Part shown: positions 1 to 10,330 of the stretch, piece by piece | How the letters are laid out: each line of letters opens with the position of its first letter | How positions within the stretch are numbered: the first letter of the stretch is position 1 | Assembly: GCA_023375785.1 (NCBI GenBank) | Contig: SZWC01000805.1 | Location: 118,550-182,549, forward strand | Source of the DNA: Penium margaritaceum | Taxonomy: Eukaryota; Streptophyta; Zygnematophyceae; Desmidiales; Peniaceae | Direction of reading: 5' to 3' | Length of the DNA: 64,000 nucleotides | Notes under the pieces: model-generated | Told to the model about the DNA's origin: nothing | The model's input: only the letters and a program-made list of their open reading frames with translations | Database searches by the model: none | Program-made: the position numbers and the translations under genes

Positions 1-542
1 ACTCGGTTACACCCTTGCTGAGGAGTCTCAAAGGTAAGAAATGTACTCAATGATCGGCAACTGACAGGTTCTTATAGTCATAGAGCCAGCCTCTAGCCTA
101 GGCACACATTGGCTCCTTGGATGAGCGACTTTGGGGGCAATCTCGATCGAGTCATTCCCCCTGCCTACATGGCGCTCCCTATGACTGCGAAGTGGCGCCA
201 GCCACTAGGAAGGACCTTGGAATATTCTAAGATGTCTCTTAGAACCTTCCTGTCCCCCTTTTGGTTACAAAGAAAATTAGTCGCCGGGCTGGGATTTGAC
301 CCAGTGCCCTCTCGCTCCAAAGACTTACCCTAGAACGTCTAAGCCACAAGGAGTTGTCATAGGTAGTATTTACGGGCTATACAATCCACATTAGACCAAG
401 GGAACTTGCTCCAAAGGAGTAGTACATGCCTTATCTATCTGTACTAGACTTAGGGGACTTACTCGAAGGGAGTAGTGCATGCCTAGTCTGTCCTGTACCT
501 GTCCAAATATCAGCCATGGACAAGGAGCAAATCAGGTCAACA
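1..542 (-). repeat. Copia family-A LTR, partial, reverse orientation
   Basis: The reverse complement matches the family-A LTRs at 2712-3476, 6250-6931 and 59402-60170. The LTR start (TGTTGACCTGAT on the minus strand) is at 542. A TATA box (cttata on plus, 71-76) and paired GCATGC-centred U3 repeats (about 420-490) are conserved. Similarity stops near position 20, so the copy is broken at the left or continues differently outside the window. The internal region that should follow is absent; a family-B gag scrap abuts at 543. It is a solo or truncated LTR. Confidence 0.8.
282..353 (-). other. 72-nt tRNA-like module inside LTR-A (copy 1)
   Basis: On the minus strand this holds TGGCTTAGACG (336-346), an exact fit to the Pol III A-box consensus TRGYNNANNNG, and GGGTCAAATCC (292-302), 10 of 11 to the B-box. 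A 5-bp T-arm-like stem CTGGG/CCCAG surrounds the B-box. The module has the same 72-nt length in three LTR copies. Whether it is transcribed cannot be seen. Confidence 0.45.
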
Positions 543-852
543 GCCCTTCTTCATTCCTCTTTGCTATCCAGACTGCTATTGCTGCTGTTTTCGTGAGCTT
601 GTGGACATGCAAGTTGCTTCACTATTGCTGCTGCTGCCATTGCGCTTTGCTGCATTGCAACGCAGTTCTACCTGCACGAGATGCGTGCAGATGAAGTCCC
701 GGTCGAGAGTCAGCTGGCATTGGCATGTCTCTCGTAGTGTGTCATAGCTCGTTGGGGGTTCCCTCTGCAAGAGGACAATGAAGGTCGTGTCTTCCACAGC
801 GTTGCCGGCCGCTTTCAGCTGCTTTACAAGCTCCTTTGCCCTGTCCAAGCTT
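543..852 (-). pseudogene. Copia family-B gag fragment
   Basis: Minus-strand translation matches the gag core of the family-B elements at 51821-52087 and 57444-57872, including RAKELVKQLKAAGN and LTLDRDFICTHLV, followed by a serine-rich spacer and the start of a glutamine tract. Only about 100 codons of the UBN2-type gag core remain; zinc knuckle and pol are missing. It abuts the start of the reversed LTR-A at 542 and a 13-bp tandem repeat at 855, so it is a rearrangement scrap, not a gene. Confidence 0.75.
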
Positions 853-854
853 AG

Positions 855-932
855 AAGGCGTGATAAGAAGGCGTGATAAGAAGGCGTGATAAGAAGTCGC
901 TTTCGGCAACCGCTCTTAGAAGGCGTGATAAG
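855..932 (+). repeat. 13-bp tandem repeat (AAGGCGTGATAAG), six registers
   Basis: Three perfect tandem units start at 855, 868 and 881. A fourth perfect unit starts at 920, exactly five periods from the first, and the two units between (894-919) are degenerate. It sits at the junction between the reversed gag scrap and forward integrase sequence. Confidence 0.9.
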
Positions 933-2057
933 AAGTAGCAAGAGAAGCAACTCAAGACGCCACAAGAGTCTTGGTTAGGGAAGAAACCAGATGCCTCACA
1001 CTTGAGGGTTTTTGGCTGTACTGCCTTGGCCAACTTCAAAGTAGGAAACGGAAAAGGCAAGCCTGATAAACGCACTCACAAGGGAGTAATGGTTGGATAC
1101 AACACTGCACACAAGCCATACACGCTGTGGGACCAAGCGGCTGGAAAGCTCATCAGGAGCCAAGATGTCGAGTTTTAATAAAGGACGCTCGGCAAGATAG
1201 AGTCATTGGATACTATCCATGCTCCCAAATCAGGACAGTAAATGGTGTTACTTGATTCAAGTGATTAGGTACCTGAAAATTGGCACATCGCACCAATGAA
1301 GGATGGTGCTGTAGGAAGAGTTGCTATGCAGGGTGACAAAGCGACGGACTCTGACACCAAGTTTGAGTCATCCGTGGCCTGTGAATCAAACTCTGAGGCT
1401 GGTGGCTCTTCCGAAAAAAACAGATCACTAGTAGTGGAGGAGCAACAGAAGCAACTAAGCCTTGAAGAACCACAAGAAACACTCTGGCATTACATGCGCT
1501 AGAAGAAACCTTTGCCCATGTACAACACTTGAAGGCCGGAATGGACCGGACTCAGCTGGTCATGCTTAACTTAGGGAGAGCCCGTGACCATAACATAGGC
1601 TATGAATATGCCACATGTGGCCATCTTGAAGGAGACACTCGATAGCGAACTCACATCCATTGAAGAGAACAAAATATGGGTTCTCGTAAATAGGCCCCCA
1701 AACGCGCACGTGGTGGAGTCAAAATGGGTACTCCAAAAAAATTCAAGCAATATGGTATTATCGACAAATACAAGACAAGAGTTGTGTTAAAGGGATTTTG
1801 TTAGCGTGCAGGCTCATACTACGAAGAGACATTTGTGCCTATCGTCACCTTTGCCTTCATCAGATCGATGTTGCGCATCGCTGCTAGAAAATATCTAGAA
1901 ATCCACCAGATGCATGTTAAGATAACATTCCTCTCCAGGAAGCTAGACAAAGAAGTGCTGATGAAAGTGCTCGAGAGAGTGAAAGCTGCAAAGGGCAAGG
2001 TTTGCGAAGTAGTCCAAGGACTCTACGGGTTGAAATAGACCCTAAGGATGTGCTACA

Positions 2058-2060
<3 letters not shown>

Positions 2061-2097
<37 letters not shown>
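2061..2097 (+). repeat. (AG)n microsatellite
   Basis: About 37 bp of uninterrupted AG dinucleotides, followed by shorter GA-rich sequence. It is the left edge of the segment interrupting the RT remnant. Confidence 0.97.
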
Positions 2098-2100
<3 letters not shown>

Positions 2101-2322
2101 AGAGAGAGTTCTGAAATCAATGTTTCCAACGAGATATTGTTACACTCTCTTGATTCATTTGTGGCAGAGATCTCAATGTTCTTGGGACACATTGACTGCT
2201 GAAGCCGGTACAAAGGAAACCGAGGTTCCAGAATTGATTTGTGCCATCCTAAAACCCTAGGAGTTGGTACCAAGTAGGCATCCTAACATATTTTGTTGTG
2301 TGAATAAAAATTTGTACCATTT
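2061..2322. other. Unclassified ~260-bp insertion in a copia RT
   Basis: The flanking RT codons are contiguous in relatives, so this is an insertion. It starts with (AG)n and ends in an A/T-rich stretch (gaataaaaattt). I see no terminal inverted repeats, no recognisable protein and no clear target duplication. Confidence 0.6.
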
Positions 2323-2897
2323 ATGGATGGACGGCTTCATGGCCGGGGTCACCTTTGTGCATTACCAGGATTATTCCTAGTGGCTATGTGCAGGAGGATG
2401 AGTAAGGCTTGATGTTGGTTGTACTATACGTGGATGACCAAATCATCTGCTTGTCGTTGTTTGAGCTGCTAAACAAGCTAAAGACAGATCTTAGCAACAG
2501 GTTCAAGAGGAAGAACATGGGTCCACTGAAGTTCTACCTCAGAATAGCCGTCCACCGCAATCAAGCAGCAGGTACCATCGAGCTAAACTAGACCAAGTAC
2601 ATCATGGGGGTCCTCAAGCGCTACAACATGGAGGAGTCCAAGCCCATCTGTACACCCATGACAAAAAACATCAAGCTCTCTTCTCTATTAGCCGTAAGAT
2701 AGAAGTAGAACTCTTGGCCTCATATGTCCCTTGTCCATGGCTAATATTTGGGCAAGCACAGGACGAAAAAGGCATACACTGCTCCCTTGGAGTAAGTTCC
2801 GTGAGCCTGGTCCAGATAGACAAGGCATGCATTGCTCCTTTTGAGGTAGTCCCCTTTGTCTGATCTAAATAGTATAGCCAGCAAACACTACCTTGGA

Positions 2898-2969
2898 CAC
2901 CTTGTTGCTTAGACGTTCCAGAGTTAGTCTCTGGAGAGAGAGGTCACAGGGTCAGATCCCAGCGTGGTG
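2898..2969 (+). other. 72-nt tRNA-like module inside LTR-A (copy 2)
   Basis: Acceptor-like ends CACCTTG (2898-2904) and CGTGGTG (2963-2969) pair at most positions. CCAGA/TCTGG (2918-2922, 2930-2934) encloses a 7-nt loop, GTTAGTC, which has T at the position equivalent to T33. The B-box-like GGGTCAGATCC is at 2949-2959. The D-arm is short and the T-loop is 6 nt, so this is tRNA-like or tRNA-derived rather than a functional tRNA. The A-box here is degraded (TTGCTTAGACG). Confidence 0.45.
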
Positions 2970-3174
2970 ACTAATTTTCTTTGTAACCAAAAGGGGGACA
3001 TGAAGGTTCTAAGAGACATATTAGAACATTCCAAGGTCCTTCCTGGTGGCTAGAGCCACTTGGCAGTCAGTGGGAGTGCCATGTAGGCAAGGAGAATGAC
3101 GCAATTTAGATTGCCCCTAAAGCGGCTCATCTAAGTAGCCACTGCACGCCTATGTTAGAGGCTGGCTCTAGGAC

Positions 3175-3180
3175 TATAAG
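3175..3180 (+). promoter_or_regulatory. LTR-A TATA box
   Basis: TATAAG in the context ggactataagaacctg is conserved at the same place in the other family-A LTRs (6627-6632, 59866-59871, and reversed at 71-76). It is the likely Pol II core promoter of the element. Confidence 0.6.
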
Positions 3181-3478
3181 AACCTGTTAGTTGCGTGTCA
3201 TTGAGTACATTTCTTACCTTTGAGACTCCTAACAGAGTTGTCCACCACAGGTAATTTCTAAAGAAGCATTGGTTGGTCTAAGCCCAATGAGTTCGCTCCT
3301 CGCGCAAAAGTGACTAGTGCGAAGGACAGTGCAAGGAAGTGATTCCTATGATGTGCTCAGTATAGAACCTTAGCTCTGTGGGTAATATTATCTAATGGTT
3401 GCAATACCAAGAGCGGTCTGCGGGAACCATTGTGCCGGAACCCGTTTTATAGACTGTTGTCTCAGGCAGGTTGACAAA

Positions 3479-3493
3479 GGGTTATGGATCGAC
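3479..3493 (+). other. Putative primer-binding site (half-tRNA type), decayed
   Basis: Two bases after the LTR end the sequence begins GGGTTATGG, matching the first nine bases of the complement of the initiator tRNA-Met anticodon arm (GGGTTATGGGCCC). The better-kept copy is at 60173-60187. No TGG-type 3'-end site is present here. Confidence 0.45.
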
Positions 3494-3865
3494 ACAGACT
3501 AGTTGTAAGGCACGCTTTTGTGCACTCTCTCGCCCTCTTCATTTTGCAGCACGTATTAGCTCCATCAGCTTTATCAACTCCATGTGCTCCATGAGCTCCA
3601 ATGGCGGGTGCTGGCACTTAGCGAACAAGGGCCAAGGATAAGCTTTGCCCTTGGAGGTACGGCCATTGGGCCCTAACCAAGATAAGCTCCGCTCTTGGAG
3701 GCACGACCCTGGGTTGGCTAGTGTGCATTTTTCTCTCTTTGCAGGTGTTCAACGGCTAAGGGGTAAGTGTCGAATCTGTACCTTCTAAACTGGTAGCAGA
3801 CGACAAACTACATCAGCCTACATGGGCTTTAATGAAGTAGAGAAGCAGAGAAGCAAAGAAGTAGT
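3494..3865 (+). other. Family-A untranslated leader
   Basis: Non-coding stretch between primer site and gag, alignable to 60188-60542. It carries a repeated phrase around 'gataagctcc/gcccttggaggcac' (about 3635-3710). No promoter or RNA gene is evident. Confidence 0.6.
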
Positions 3866-4692
3866 ATGACAATACCCGTGACGCTCACTATAGAGCAGGT
3901 CAACTGTGGGATGTCAAAGTTCACTGGGTTTGGTTCTCCCTTATGGAAATGGAAACTTGAGATTGTCATGAGGGTAAATTGCTACTTGAAGATGTTCCTT
4001 GGACAAGAGGTTGAACCTCTAAAAACAGATCATAGATATGAAACAAGGAGTGTTAAAATTCACATGGCGCTTGGGATTCTTGTGACATCAGTGCATGAGT
4101 CACAGCATGTCCACCTCCAAGGCATCATACATGCATCAAAGGCTTATAAGAAACTTGCACGTGTACACCAATCAACGGCTCTCGCAAATTACCTCTTCAT
4201 ACTTTGAAAGCTGATTTGGATGATTGTGAGCGAGGGAGAGTCCATTCCGGACTTCCTATTGCAGTTTGAAGGACTGTTGCAGTGACCTATAATTCTCCTC
4301 ATGGCGCTACCAGAAAGCTGGAGTCCTCTAATCACCATCTTTGGCTATTTGAAGGACGATATGACATATGAGGCAGTGTCCAAGTATGTGCGCATCGAGG
4401 CCATGCATCGCAGCGGTAGTGAGGGTACCATTTCAGCCTTTGTTGCATAATATGGTGGTTGAAACAACAATTTTCTTCTAGTCAGACTAGCAACGGAAGC
4501 GGTGGCGGTAGAGGAAAAGGCAATAGTGGCGGTGGAAAGAGTTCAAAGCGTCCTGGGAAGTGCCATAGCTGTGGCAAGCTTGGGCATTGGGCACTGGAGT
4601 GCAGGTCTCCCAAGAAGGAATACAGACATCACGGTGGTAGATATGAGGGTAAAGGAAAGGATACGAAGGAGTTGACGAACATGATGGCTTAG
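3866..4692 (+). pseudogene. Copia family-A gag
   Basis: Gag is the structural protein that packages the element RNA. The N-terminal part (3866-4207, ending in TGA) aligns with the copy at 60543 through shared motifs ESQHVHLQ and HQSTAL. After frame breaks and stops, a glycine-rich segment and an intact CCHC zinc knuckle (CHSCGKLGHWALEC, about 4561-4602) read openly to a TAG at 4690. ATG 3866 is kept as the start because the relative begins with the same MT-PV residues. Spacing to the LTR and leader is normal for a retroelement. Confidence 0.8.
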
Positions 4693-6186
4693 AGCGTGCC
4701 AGCAACCAAGGGAGTGGTAGTGCTCAAGCGTGGAGCCTACGGGCGCGACTTTGGCATGAACCAGGACTCTTCAAGGGAGAAGGATGGATTCATCTTTATT
4801 GGGGATACTCAACGTCGCTCCATGTGTGCCAGTGGCTTTCTTGTGCATGCGCAAGGTGAGAGATAAGTTGATTTGCATCAATGTGAACGGTGCTGAAAAA
4901 GACTTGAAGCTAGAGAACGTCGTTTACATGCCGTCTTTTGCGGGAAACCTCTTGTCTGTGTCCAAAATCACGGACCATGACATGACGGTCGTCTTCAAGG
5001 AGGAGGAGGCCGTTTTTGTCAAGAACAAGGATATCAAGATCTCGTATACTAAGGAGGGTCTTGTTGCACACGTCCAAAGGATGTGGCATAAGGAGATGGA
5101 CGGCTTCATGGCGGGGCTCACCTTCACGTACTGACAAATGACCCTGGTGTCTATGTGCGGGAGGATAAGAAAGGTTTGATACTGGTTGCACTATACGTGG
5201 ATGACCTCATTATCTTCTTGTCATCGGTCGAGCTGTTGAACAAGCTGAACACAGATCTAATAAACAGCTTCAAGATGAAGGACATAGGTCCACTCGACTT
5301 CTATCTCGGGATAGTTGTCCACCGCAATTGAGCAGCAAGCACCATCGAGCTAAACCAGACCATGTACATCATGGAGGTCTTCTAGCGCTATAACATGGAG
5401 GACTGCAAGCCCATTAGTATACCCATGACGATAGACATCAAGTTCTCCTCCTCCATGAGCCCCAGCATGGAAGTAAAATGGCATGAGATGGAGAACATTC
5501 CATACTAGTTAGCTATTGACAACCTCATGTATACCATGGTAGGAACACGCCCTGGCATTTGCTTTGCTATGGAACAAGTGAGCAGGTTTGTGTCCAATCC
5601 AGGGCTGTAGTACTCGCAAGTAGTCAAGCGCATCATGCGCTATCTATAGAAGACCAGACACATGGGAATCTAGTTTCGAGGCAAAAAAGGATTTGACCCG
5701 TTGCGGCTGGTGTGCTACACAGACGCCGACCGGAGAGGAAGAATCGATGACAGAAAATCCACCTTCGGCTTTCTGTGCCTCTTGAACACTGGTGTAGTCT
5801 CTTAGGCAAGCAAAAAGCAAGACTGTGTCTCCTTCTCTACCGTAGAGGCAGAGGACATTGCTCTGTAAGAAGCATGCAAGGAGACATAGTGGTTATGCAG
5901 TTTGCTTGGAGAGATCAAAGTGCCACAAACGGAGGCAACAGAGGTCTTCATCAACAACAAGAGCGCCATGAAAATGGCACAAGATGATGTCATCTCCCGG
6001 AGGACCAAGCACATCAACATCAGGTACCACTACTCACGGGACCTTGTCACAAAGGAGATCGTGGACCTGGAATACGTGGAAACAAGGAAGATACTCAGAG
6101 ATTGCATGACAAAGGTGCTGGATGGCAAATTCCACTCTTCGGGTACTCCAGGCACCGATATGGTCAATGCAGCGGACGAGGACTAA
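4693..6186 (+). pseudogene. Copia family-A protease-RT-RNase H with integrase deleted
   Basis: The frame from 4784 has ENVVYMPSFAGNLLSVSKI, the protease/pre-integrase region. At about 5084-5090 it passes without a stop into RT (MWHKEMDGFMAG), so integrase and the N-terminal half of RT are missing. The junction lies where both parent sequences carry a CCAAGG-like string. After a frameshift near 5134, RT continues with ALYVDDLI, FYLGIVVHRN and MEDCKPI, then RNase H (CYTDADR, STVEAED, NNKSAMKMAQDD) to a TAA-like end near 6184. At least eight in-frame stops are seen, mostly TAG, replacing Q, K, E, W and R of the intact relative at 62670-64000. Confidence 0.85.
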
Positions 6187-6249
6187 GGCTAAGACCACTC
6201 CAGAGAGGGAAGATCTCACAGCCGATGGAGAGATGTGCAAGGGAGAGTT

Positions 6250-6931
6250 TGTTGACCTGATATGCTCCTTGTCCATGGCTGATATTTAGACAGGCACAGG
6301 ACAGACTTGGCATGCATTGCTCCCTTGAACTAAGTCGCCTAAGTCTGGTTCAGATACGCAAGGCATGCACTGCTCATTTGGAGCAAGTCCCTTTGGTCTA
6401 ATCTGCATAGTATAGCCAGCAAACACTACCTAGAACAAAAGGGGGATAGGAAGGTTCTAAGAGACATCTTAGAACATTCCAAGGTCCTTCTTTGTAGCTG
6501 GCGCCACTTGGCAGTTACAAGGAGCGCCATGTCGTCAAGGGGGATGATGCCATGCATATTGCCCCCAAAGTGGCTCATCCAAGGAGCAAGTGCGCGCCTA
6601 AGCTAGAGGCTCGCTGGCTGTAAGACTATAAGAACCTGTCAGTTGCCTGTCATTGAGTACAGTTCTTACCTTTGAGACTCGAAACAGAGTTGTCTACCAG
6701 CGGCAGACACTAAAGAAGCATTGGTTGGTCTAAGCCCTAGGACTTTGCTCCTTGTGCAAAACTGACTAGGTGCTAAGGACATAGTGCAAGGAAGTGATTC
6801 TCATGAACTACTCAGTGTGGAACTTTGGCTCTGAGGGTGATATCATCTCTTGGTTGCAATACCAAGAGCAGTTGGCGAGAACCATTGTTTCGGAACCAAT
6901 TTTCTAGACCGTCGCCTCGGGCAGGTTGACA
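6250..6931 (+). repeat. Copia family-A 3' LTR (module-less)
   Basis: 682 bp, TGTTGACCTGAT to CAGGTTGACA, preceded by a purine-rich tract (gcaagggagagtt). It lacks about 85-90 bp that contain the tRNA-like module of other copies; GAC/GAAC microhomology marks the breakpoint (about 6430). The 11-bp array begins at the next base, so the element was inserted into the array. Confidence 0.85.
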
Positions 6932-9146
6932 GTTGCATCATAGTTGTACCCTAGTTTTACCCTAGTCGTGCCCTACTTGTACCTTAATTGCGTCCTAGCT
7001 GTGCCCTAATTGCAGCCTAGTGGAGCCCTATTTGCGGCCTAGTTGTGCCCTACTTGCGCCCTAGTTGATACCTAGATACCCCTCAGTTGGGCACTAGCTA
7101 TATCCTAGTTGTGTCCTTGTTCCATCCTACTTGAGTCCTAGTCGTGGCCTAGTTATGGCCTACTTACGCCCTAGTTATGCCCAACCTGTATTTTAGTTGT
7201 ACCCTAGTAGCGCCATACTTGTTCCCTAGTTGCGTTCTAGTCGTGCCCTAGTTATGGCATAGGTGCGTCCTATTTGTACCTGAATTACGCCGTACTTGCG
7301 CCCTAGTTGATCCGTAGTTGCGCCTCAGTTGGACCCTAGCTATGTCCTAGTTGCGCCGTATTTGTTCCTTGGTTGCACCATAGTTGCATCCAATTTGCGC
7401 CCTGCTTGCACCCTACATGCGCCCTAGTTGTGTTCCACTTGTGTCCTAGTTTAATCCTAGTTGCACCCTAATTACGCCCGACTTGCGCCCTAGTTGTGCC
7501 CTAGTTGTGCCCTAGTAATGCCCTAGTTGCGCCCTACTGGCACCCTAGTCGTGCCATAGTTGTACCTCGTTGCACCCTACTTGCGTCATACTTGCGCCAT
7601 ATATACGTCCTAATTGCACCCTACTTTCCGCCCTACTTGTATCCTAGTTACACGCTAGTTGCATCCTAGTTGGACCCTACTTGAGCCCTACTTGCACTCT
7701 AGTTGTACCCTGCATATGCCCTAGTTGCGCCCTACTTGTGTCGTAGTTGAGCCCTACTTGCACCTTAGTTTCATTGTACTTACATCTCAAATACTTTATT
7801 CTCACACCCTAGTTGTACCCCAGTTGCGTCCTTGTTGCGCCCTACTTGTGCCCTACTTGCATCCTACTTGCGTCCTACTTATACCCTAGTTGCTCCCTAG
7901 TTCCGCCTCAGCTAGGCACTAACAACGCCTTGACTACAACCTACTTGCAACCTATTTGCGTCCTACTTGCACCCTAGTTAAGCCCTACTTACACCCGAGT
8001 TAAGTACTACTTACACCCTAGTTGTGCCTCAATTCAGCGCTAGCTATGCTCTAGTTAGGCCCTAGTTGCATCCTAGTTTTGCTCTAATTGCACCCTGGTT
8101 TCATCATACCTGCGTTAGAGTTGTAGCCTGATTGCGTCCTTGTTGCGCCCTACTTGCACCGTACTTCTACCCTTGTTGCACCCTAGTACAACAGTTGTGC
8201 CTTAGTTGGATACTAGCTCCGCCCTAGTTGCGTCCTAGTTATGCCCTACTTGTGCCGTATTTGCGCTGCCCTTTCACCCTACTTGTGCCTTGGTTGCGTC
8301 CTAGTTACGCCCTAGTTGCGCCCTAGTTGTGCCTCAGTTGGGTAGTAACTACGCCATAGTTGCACCATACTTGCGCCCTGGTTGCGCCATAGTTACGTCC
8401 TAGCTGTAACCTACTTGCGCCCTGCTTGCCCCCTAGTTGTGCCCTAGTTGTGCCTTAGTTTTGTCCTATTTGTGCCCTAATTGCGCCCTACGTTTGCCCC
8501 AGTTTCACCCTAGATCACCCTAGTTGTGCCCTACTTGTACCCTATTTGCATCCTACATGCGTCCTAGTTGTATTCTAATTGTACCCTATTTGCATCCTAG
8601 TTGTACCATACTTGCGCCCTACTTGCTCCCTAGTTGCACCCTAATTGTACCCTAGTTACATCTGAGTTGTGTCCTACTTGCATCCTAGTTGTGCCCTACT
8701 TGCGTCCTAGTTGCGCCCTAGTTACGCCATAGTTGGAGACTACCTACGTCCTGCTTGTGGCCTAGTTGCGTCCTAGTTCCACCCTAGTTGCACTCTACTT
8801 GTGCCCTACTTGCTCTCTACTTGCACCCTAGTTGCGTCCTACTTGCGCCCTAGTTATCATAGCTGTACCCTAGTTTCACCCAACATGCGCCCTACTTTTA
8901 CCCTAGTTGTGTCATACTTGCACCCTAGTTGTACCCTACTTGCACCCTACTTCTACCCTACTTACGTCCTTGTTGCGCATGCACTGTGCTGTAGTTGCCC
9001 CCTTTTTGTGCCTTATGTGCGCCCTAGTTACGCCCTAGTTGTACACTAGTTGCGTCCTACTCGTGCCCTAGCTATACCATACTTGCGCCCCAGTTGTACC
9101 ATACCTGCGCCGTAGTTGCGCCCTAGTTGCACATTAGTTGAAAACT
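6932..9146. repeat. 11-bp satellite-like array, block 1
   Basis: Degenerate tandem units of 11 bp (consensus TTGCGCCCTAG, alternating with TTGCGCCCTAC). Irregular marker units of the form gcctcagttggGCACTAGCTA occur near 7080, 7320, 7905, 8030, 8200, 8335 and 8730. Counted back from the array end, several markers match those of block 2, so the right part of this block is paralogous to it. Apparent peptides with an 11-residue period are artefacts of 3 x 11 bp. Confidence 0.95.
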
Positions 9147-9810
9147 ATTTGAATAATGAGGTGCTTATGAGGTAAGGAAGACAATGTAGTAGGCGATCAA
9201 TGAGTTGAGAGGCAAAAGCGGAGGCAAAAGCAATTGGTGTAGTGCGAGTTGCACGAGCAAAAGAGCAAACTAAGAGATAATCCAAAAATGTATATGCTGT
9301 ATCAAGATGCCAATATAGGGTCTCGTCATGAAGATACGGGGATGAAGAGAGATGGCATAGCCATGGGCGCAGTGCTAGGAAGAAGGGGTGCAAGAGGCTA
9401 CAGCAAAAGATGGTAGAGTGTAAACGTAGTCCTTAGGTACCCAGTGAGAGATACAATTCCAAGGGACATGTTTTGAGGATGGTCAGATAACGACGTGCTC
9501 GCAACACTGAGATCAAGGCTGGATAGCCACAACACCGAGGTGCGGGCAACATGATGTTGATGGATCTGGGCGTAGTGAAGGTGCAGTGAATCGTCAAACC
9601 TCACGGGGATTTTCAAGAGGGGAATAGATAGTGGACGCGATGCTGTCAGCTCGAGTGTTGATTAGAGATGAGAAAACTGCAGAATAGGAGGCCAAAAGAA
9701 GAGTCGCAGAGGAGCGTTGGGGACAGGGCAGAGCTTGGGCCAATAAAAACACATTGGATGGACGGAACTGGTAGACAAAGTTATAGGTATGTAATACATT
9801 AAGTGGTACG
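9147..9810 (+). repeat. X module R (copy 1)
   Basis: Matches 22485-23146 and 25245-25835 over about 600 bp. It follows array block 1 directly. Its first bases are degraded relative to TGTCAAAATAATGAGG. Confidence 0.75.
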
Positions 9811-10330
9811 TAGACTAGTCTAGTTAGGTTCTACCACTACTCATACTCCTATGGCGGTTGGTACGCAAACCATAGCTGAAGTAGCCTTGTTGTTGCTACT
9901 GCTCTTGGTGGTGCAAGAGTCGGGACCCAACTTCGTATCCCAGCTTGTAGGTGCCCATGCTACTGTGAACCGGAACGTCCTGAGTCTAATGGTTAGGTGT
10001 GGGAGGAAACGGGTACCGTGGCAACTCTTTGGGACATAGTAGGGACTGAGGCGCAGTTGTTGTGTTACATGTCTGAAGGCGGTTGTGAGAGCCGTTATTA
10101 CTGTAGGCCGTTAATAGTAAGATAATGCGTAGGAGAGCTTGGCTGTCAAGAGGCTACTAGCGCCATCAATCACTGACTTGTGGGTACGGAGCTAAGAAAA
10201 TTTCAGTTGTCTCGCAAAATATTTTTGCTGCGGGTCTTTGGGGGCACCGCGGGCAGATGAGAACACTTTAGTGTAGATACGATGTAAGCATGATGCAGGC
10301 CTTATGACTCTTGTATGATATTCTAACATG
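9811..10330 (+). repeat. X module R2 (copy 1, inner)
   Basis: About 520 bp starting near actagtctagttagg and containing TATGGCGGTTGGTACGCAAA and TCTTTGGGGGCACCG. It recurs at 17957-18475, 23147-23662 and 29658-30175. It ends near GATATT. No LTR-type TG/CA ends and no coding sense are seen. Confidence 0.8.

Larger units (their letters stand above)
935..2705 (+). pseudogene. Copia family-A pol remnant (integrase C-end, linker, RT)
   Basis: The integrase C-terminal region reads in frame at about 966-1174 with KKPDASHLRVFGC, VMVGY, YTLWD and SQDVEF. An acidic linker follows (1296-1500). RT starts near 1602 (ENKIWVLV, ESKWVLQK), is frameshifted around 1735-1750, and continues with EIHQMHVKITFL and QGLYGLK. 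A 260-bp foreign segment (2061-2322) splits RT between YKE and MDGFMAG. RT resumes with YVDDQI and MGPLKFYL and stops near 2680, joined directly to the LTR at 2712, so RNase H is gone. Several stops are TAG where relatives have Gln (LK*T, LN*TK). Gag, protease and the integrase core are absent. Confidence 0.85.
2712..3476 (+). repeat. Copia family-A LTR (shared by flanking internal regions)
   Basis: About 765 bp, from a mutated start (TC for TG) at 2712 to GGTTGACA at 3476. The end is fixed by comparison with the copies ending at 6931 and 60170. It has U3 direct repeats around 2773 and 2822, the tRNA-like module at 2898-2969 and TATAAG at 3175-3180. It serves as the 3' LTR of the remnant at 935-2705 and the 5' LTR of the element at 3477-6931, giving an LTR-internal-LTR-internal-LTR arrangement. 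Confidence 0.85.

Noticed and set aside
2898-2969. Functional host tRNA gene
   Set aside because: D-arm too short, T-loop six bases, acceptor mismatched, and the segment lies inside LTRs at three places; kept only as a tRNA-like module.
6932-9146. CRISPR array
   Set aside because: The repeat is an 11-bp degenerate tandem without unique spacers, in a eukaryotic transposon context.
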